DNA from: Dehalococcoidia bacterium
GTDB taxonomy: Bacteria > Chloroflexota > Dehalococcoidia > SM23-28-2 > RBG-16-64-32
NCBI GenBank assembly: GCA_030690405.1
Contig: JAUYGU010000048.1
Coordinates: forward strand, 1 to 7,401
DNA: 7,401 nucleotides
Reading direction: 5' to 3'
The notes below the pieces were generated by a model. It saw only the letters and a list, made by a program, of their open reading frames with translations, did no database searches and had not been told where the DNA came from. The position numbers and the translations under genes were made by a program. This document shows positions 4,861 to 7,401 of the stretch, piece after piece; position 1 is the stretch's first letter; each line of letters begins with the position of its first letter.

Positions 4861-5910
4861 CTAGGGCGGCGGCTCCACCGTGGGCGTCTCGCCTGGCGGC
4901 GGCTCCGGCGTTGGCGTCGGTGTCGGCGTCGGCGTGGGAGTGGGAGTGGGCATAGCGGTGGGCACGCCCGTGGGGGTGGGCGTGGGGCGGGGTGGTAGGG
5001 GAGGCGGGGGAACAGTGGGCCTCGCGGCGGGACGCGAGACAGGCACCGGTGCAGCAGTTGGCGTGGGGGTTGGTGTTGGTGTCGGGATGGGCTGCTGGCC
5101 CAGCAACTGCGGTATGGTCAGCAGTTGGAAGCCACGCTCTTCCATCCCTTCGATGATCTCCTCCAGCGCCTTGTACTCGTAGGGGTTGTCGGTGTGGTAG
5201 AGGTAGATCGCCCCGTTGAAGGCGTTCGCCAGGGTGACGTTGACAGCGTATCTGGTGGAGCGCCCCTCCCAGCCCAGGCCGTCCACGTACCAGAGCACGT
5301 TATACTTGTACCCTTCTTCGAAGGCGATCTTGTCCACGCGGGAATCGTAGTCGCCGTAGGGGGGCCGGAAGTACGGCTTCGTGCTGACGCCCGCTATCTG
5401 CTGAATCTTGTCCTCGGTACGCTTCAGCTCGCCACGGATCGCCTCGTCGCTGAGGGGCGTCGTCTCTGTGTCCTCGCCGGTGAAAGAAGGGTGGCTCCAG
5501 GAATGGTTCACGATGGCATGGCCTTCGGCGACGATACGCTTGAGCAGGTCGGCATTCGTTACCGCCCACTCGCCGGTGACGCCGAATGTGCCCAGTACCC
5601 CGTCCTTCTTCAGAATGTCCAGCACCTCCGGCATGTGTCCGGCATCGACACCGGTATCGAAAGTCAGGGCGACGGCCGGGCGGTCTTTTGGACCCACGTA
5701 GACGACCTTCGCCTCGTGCCCCGGTGGCCCGCTTGTCGGGTCGCCGATGGGCGCGCCCGCCAGAACCTTCCGCGGTCCGGGGCGCGCTACGGTGGGTGTG
5801 GGCGTGGGCGTGGGCGTTGGCTCTGGCGGCGAAGGGCCGGAGCAGGCCAGGGAGACGATTACAATGAGACTGGCCGCGGCGACGGCCGCCCCCGCCGGCA
5901 GGCGTTTCAC
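4861..5910 (-). CDS. Lipoprotein polysaccharide deacetylase (NodB domain) with Pro-Thr-rich linker and tail
   Basis: Enzymes of this carbohydrate esterase 4 family remove acetyl groups from N-acetylated sugars of peptidoglycan, chitin-like polymers or exopolysaccharide. A signal peptide (residues 1-22) ends in the lipobox SLAC with Cys23, so the protein should be a membrane-anchored lipoprotein outside the cell. A Pro-Thr linker (29-40) leads to the NodB domain (about 77-270): ALTFDTGVD (81-89), metal-binding NHSWSH with His136 and His140, RPPYGDYD (182-189), WYVDGLGW (207-214) and IYLYHTDNP with His239. Motif 1 is usually TFDDG; here the metal-binding second Asp is Thr86, while Asp89 lies three residues further. 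From residue 274 to 349 the protein is a low-complexity Pro/Thr tail with no domain after it. Start is GTG at 5910, overlapping the HAD stop as GTGA, with GGAGGG upstream. Substrate cannot be told. Confidence 0.92.
   Translation of the reverse strand: MKRLPAGAAVAAASLIVIVSLACSGPSPPEPTPTPTPTPTVARPGPRKVLAGAPIGDPTSGPPGHEAKVVYVGPKDRPAVALTFDTGVDAGHMPEVLDILKKDGVLGTFGVTGEWAVTNADLLKRIVAEGHAIVNHSWSHPSFTGEDTETTPLSDEAIRGELKRTEDKIQQIAGVSTKPYFRPPYGDYDSRVDKIAFEEGYKYNVLWYVDGLGWEGRSTRYAVNVTLANAFNGAIYLYHTDNPYEYKALEEIIEGMEERGFQLLTIPQLLGQQPIPTPTPTPTPTAAPVPVSRPAARPTVPPPPLPPRPTPTPTGVPTAMPTPTPTPTPTPTPTPEPPPGETPTVEPPP
4864..5088 (-). repeat. Pro-Thr-coding low-complexity repeat (C-terminal tail of the deacetylase)
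   Basis: The coding strand is built of degenerate hexamer units of the form ACNCCN, giving runs of Thr-Pro at residues 276-285, 309-314 and 321-335, separated by Pro/Ala/Val-rich stretches. Since the unit is 6 nt, length changes would keep the reading frame. A smaller tract of the same kind, about 5788-5820, encodes the linker after the lipobox. Confidence 0.85.
5788..5820 (-). repeat. Short Pro-Thr-coding repeat (linker after the lipobox)
   Basis: Hexamer-like units encode the Pro-Thr run at residues 31-40 just after lipidated Cys23. In other lipoproteins such linkers hold the catalytic domain away from the membrane through the wall layer. Confidence 0.8.
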
Positions 5911-6695
5911 TTGGGGCTTCCCTCCGAGAAGGGAGGCAGGTCGCGGATCTCGGTCACGCTGTCGACTGTGTAGTCGGCGCGCACGCCGCCCACCACCTCC
6001 GGCGGGTCGGCGGACGCCTCCACAGGCTCATCGAGGACGGGCCGGCACCAGATGGCGGTCATGCCCAGCGCCTTGGGCCCCTCCACGTCCGCGCGGATGT
6101 TGTCCCCCACCATCGCCACCGCGTGCGGGTCCAGGCCCATCGCGTCGAGGGCGTGCTCGAAGATGCGCGGGTGCGGCTTCATGTAGCCGACGTCGCAGGA
6201 TACGGCGACGACCTCGAACAGGTCGGTGAGGCCGAGGTCCTGCATCTCCTGCTTGAAGCGCGGGCCGCCGTAGCCGCGGTTGGTGACGGAGCCGAGCCGG
6301 AAGCCGCGCTCGCGGAGCCAGCGGAGGGTGTCCAGCACGCCCGGGAAGAGCGTCCGGCCGAGGAACTGCCCGCCGAGGTTCCAGGTCTCCCACAGCTCCT
6401 CGCCCTGCTCCGGCTTTAGGGTGAGGCCGTGCTGGGCGGCGACGCGGCGGCAGAGCTCCGGGTAGCCGGGGTCCACGCAATCGCCGTGGAAGGCGCGAGA
6501 GGTCTCCTCCTCCACCGCCATCCGGATATCGCGCCCCAGGAAGTAGCGGCGCTCCGTGACCTCCTCGCCCCAGCCCTCGAGCAGCTCCTTGATCCGCCGC
6601 ACGGTCTCGTTCCGGATCACCTCCACGGGCGGCATGGCCGGGAAGTGCCAGAGCGTATCGCCCAGGTCGAAGAAGACGGCGGTGATACGGGTCAT
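5907..6695 (-). CDS. HAD-family hydrolase (phosphatase-like)
   Basis: A cytosolic haloacid dehalogenase-superfamily protein of 262 residues, probably a phosphatase acting on a small phosphorylated metabolite; the substrate is not evident. Motif I is VFFDLGDTL (7-15) with nucleophile Asp10; the second Asp of the usual DxD is displaced (DLGD), a known variant. A helical cap domain lies at about 20-115. Motif II is GSVTNRG with Thr138, motif III is YMKPHPRIFE with Lys173, and motif IV is MVGDNIRADV with Asp198 and Asp203. The C-terminus ends in a family-typical stretch on tether-like residues. The ATG at 6695 overlaps the stop of the upstream 82-residue gene as ATGA, and no good Shine-Dalgarno is visible, so translation is probably coupled. 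Its own stop overlaps the deacetylase start. A clean-up phosphatase is possible, but this is inference. Confidence 0.9.
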   Translation of the reverse strand: MTRITAVFFDLGDTLWHFPAMPPVEVIRNETVRRIKELLEGWGEEVTERRYFLGRDIRMAVEEETSRAFHGDCVDPGYPELCRRVAAQHGLTLKPEQGEELWETWNLGGQFLGRTLFPGVLDTLRWLRERGFRLGSVTNRGYGGPRFKQEMQDLGLTDLFEVVAVSCDVGYMKPHPRIFEHALDAMGLDPHAVAMVGDNIRADVEGPKALGMTAIWCRPVLDEPVEASADPPEVVGGVRADYTVDSVTEIRDLPPFSEGSPK

Positions 6696-6940
6696 GACGC
6701 CCGGATGAAGGTGACGACTTGTCTGGTGATATCGACCTTGAAGGCGCGCCAGCCGGCAGCCCGCCAGGCGGCGGACTGGACGTGATAGCTATCGTTGCCC
6801 CACCAGGAGCGGTGCTTGCGAGCCGACACGGGCAGCGCCTTTCCGGCCAGATCTTCTATCTGCGCGAACGATAAGATAGCAGTCCCCTCCGTCCGGGCGG
6901 AATCCCCGAGGAACTTCGCCAAGGGAGCGTACTTCGGCAT
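6692..6940 (-). CDS. Small conserved protein of unknown function (resembles the DUF7662 family)
   Basis: The 82-residue protein reads as one compact domain: YAPLAKFL near the start (4-11), LSFAQIEDLAG (23-33), LPVSARKHRSWWGND (36-50), then SAAWRAAGWRAFKVD (56-70) and a final beta-strand QVVTFIR. The order 'leucine-rich segment, LSFxxIEdL, LPxSARxHRxWWxND, AWxxAGW, VDxxxxxVTF' is one I recall from a widespread single-domain family annotated as DUF7662; the name is from memory. No catalytic residues are established. Basic and aromatic residues in the RKHRSWW segment could suit nucleic-acid binding, which is speculation. Start is ATG at 6940 with GGGAGGG 7 nt upstream, a strong site. It follows argG by 59 nt and overlaps the HAD gene by 4 nt, so it is likely cotranscribed with both. 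Confidence 0.85.
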   Translation of the reverse strand: MPKYAPLAKFLGDSARTEGTAILSFAQIEDLAGKALPVSARKHRSWWGNDSYHVQSAAWRAAGWRAFKVDITRQVVTFIRAS

Positions 6941-6958
6941 CGGTCTGCCCTCCCAGCG

Positions 6959-6973
6959 CCCGCCTATGGCGGG
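6959..6973. other. Small inverted repeat between argG and the 82-residue gene
   Basis: CCCGCC (6959-6964), TAT, GGCGGG (6968-6973) forms a 6-bp hairpin 26 nt after the argG stop on the minus strand. It lacks a T-run and ends about 18 nt before the next start codon, so it is at most a weak attenuator or mRNA-stabilising hairpin. In GC-rich DNA it may be chance. Confidence 0.3.
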
Positions 6974-6999
6974 GGCCGCGCCGATGAGACGGCCGCCCG

Positions 7000-7401
7000 C
7001 TAGGGGCCCTCTTCCCCCTTCTGCGCCTCCGCCTGCACCCGCACCGGCAGCCCCCAGATGTGGATGAACCCCGGCGCCGCTGTCCTATCGAACTGGTCTG
7101 CCTTATCGTACGTCGCCAGCGAGAAGTCGTACAGGCTCTTCGGCGATTTCCGCCCGACAACCGTGGCCAAGCCCTTGTGCAGCTTCATCCGCACCGTGCC
7201 CGTGACGTGACGTTGAGTAGATTGCACGTAGGCCGCCAGGTCCTGGTGGTGGGCGCTGAACCACAGCCCGTTATAGATCAACTCCGCGTACTCCTGGGCG
7301 ATGCGCGCCTTCAGCCGCTGCTGGTCCTTCGAGAGGGTGAGCGCCTCCAGCGCCTCGTGGGCCGCCAGCAGCGTCACCGCCGCCGGCGCCTCGTATATCT
7401 C
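7000..7401 (-). CDS. argG: Argininosuccinate synthase, C-terminal part (5' end beyond window)
   Basis: ArgG condenses citrulline with aspartate, using ATP, to argininosuccinate, the substrate of ArgH. The 133 visible residues match the C-terminal part of the enzyme: EIYEAPAAVTLLAAHEALE, then EYAELIYNGLWFSAHHQDL, the segment TGTVRMKLHKGLATVVGRKS (66-85 of the fragment) and SLYDFSLATY, ending near AAPGFIHIWGLP. The usual enzyme is about 400 residues, so around two thirds lies outside the right edge. The reading frame is open to the window edge and stops at TAG (7000-7002). The tail after IWGLP is extended by some 15 residues rich in Glu, Gln and Ala. The gene heads the run of minus-strand genes leading to argH. 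Confidence 0.96.
   Translation of the reverse strand, partial: EIYEAPAAVTLLAAHEALEALTLSKDQQRLKARIAQEYAELIYNGLWFSAHHQDLAAYVQSTQRHVTGTVRMKLHKGLATVVGRKSPKSLYDFSLATYDKADQFDRTAAPGFIHIWGLPVRVQAEAQKGEEGP

Noticed and set aside
4880..5182. Plus-strand frame with a Gly-Val repeat that looks like an elastin- or silk-like protein
   Set aside because: It is the complement of the Pro-Thr hexamer repeats of the deacetylase, whose NodB motifs fix the true frame on the minus strand.

Overview
The window is GC-rich bacterial chromosome, tightly packed and almost all core metabolism. Eight of the nine genes lie on the minus strand; only rpmB is on the plus strand. High GC, short intergenic gaps, 4-nt stop/start overlaps, a lipoprotein with long Pro-Thr linkers and an argH that looks leaderless suggest a Chloroflexota-like organism (possibly Dehalococcoidia). 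That placement is inference from style, not from a marker. No tRNA, rRNA, CRISPR array, insertion sequence or phage gene was seen.

Right half, in the direction of transcription (minus strand, from 7401 leftward): the C-terminal part of argG, a small 82-residue protein of a conserved uncharacterised family, a HAD-family hydrolase, a lipoprotein polysaccharide deacetylase with Pro-Thr tracts at both ends, argH and rpe. The small protein, the HAD gene and the deacetylase are joined by 4-nt ATGA/GTGA overlaps, and argH and rpe by a GTGA overlap. A break falls between the deacetylase and argH, where a perfect 10-bp inverted repeat sits directly upstream of a consensus TATAAT and the argH ATG. The two last enzymes of arginine synthesis, ArgG and ArgH, therefore flank three genes with no obvious arginine role.

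Centre: rpmB (ribosomal protein L28) converges on rpe with only 3 nt between the stop codons. It diverges from fakA across 164 nt. That gap holds an unusually good rpmB promoter with a perfect palindrome in its spacer, a possible overlapping promoter for fakA, and a 53-bp cloverleaf-like repeat made of two 8-bp hairpins inside an outer stem.

Left end: fakA (fatty acid kinase subunit) is followed by a truncated degV/fakB-type gene with its own promoter and a TTG start. Together they would form the kinase and the fatty-acid-carrying subunit of a system that phosphorylates free fatty acids. The rpe, rpmB and fakA grouping recalls a neighbourhood known in Bacillus, but in a different orientation and without the Asp23-like gene.

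No gene-free stretch exceeds 300 bases. I found no clearly new system. The best leads are the two structured intergenic elements, the overlapping divergent promoters and the small conserved protein inside the argG-argH interval.
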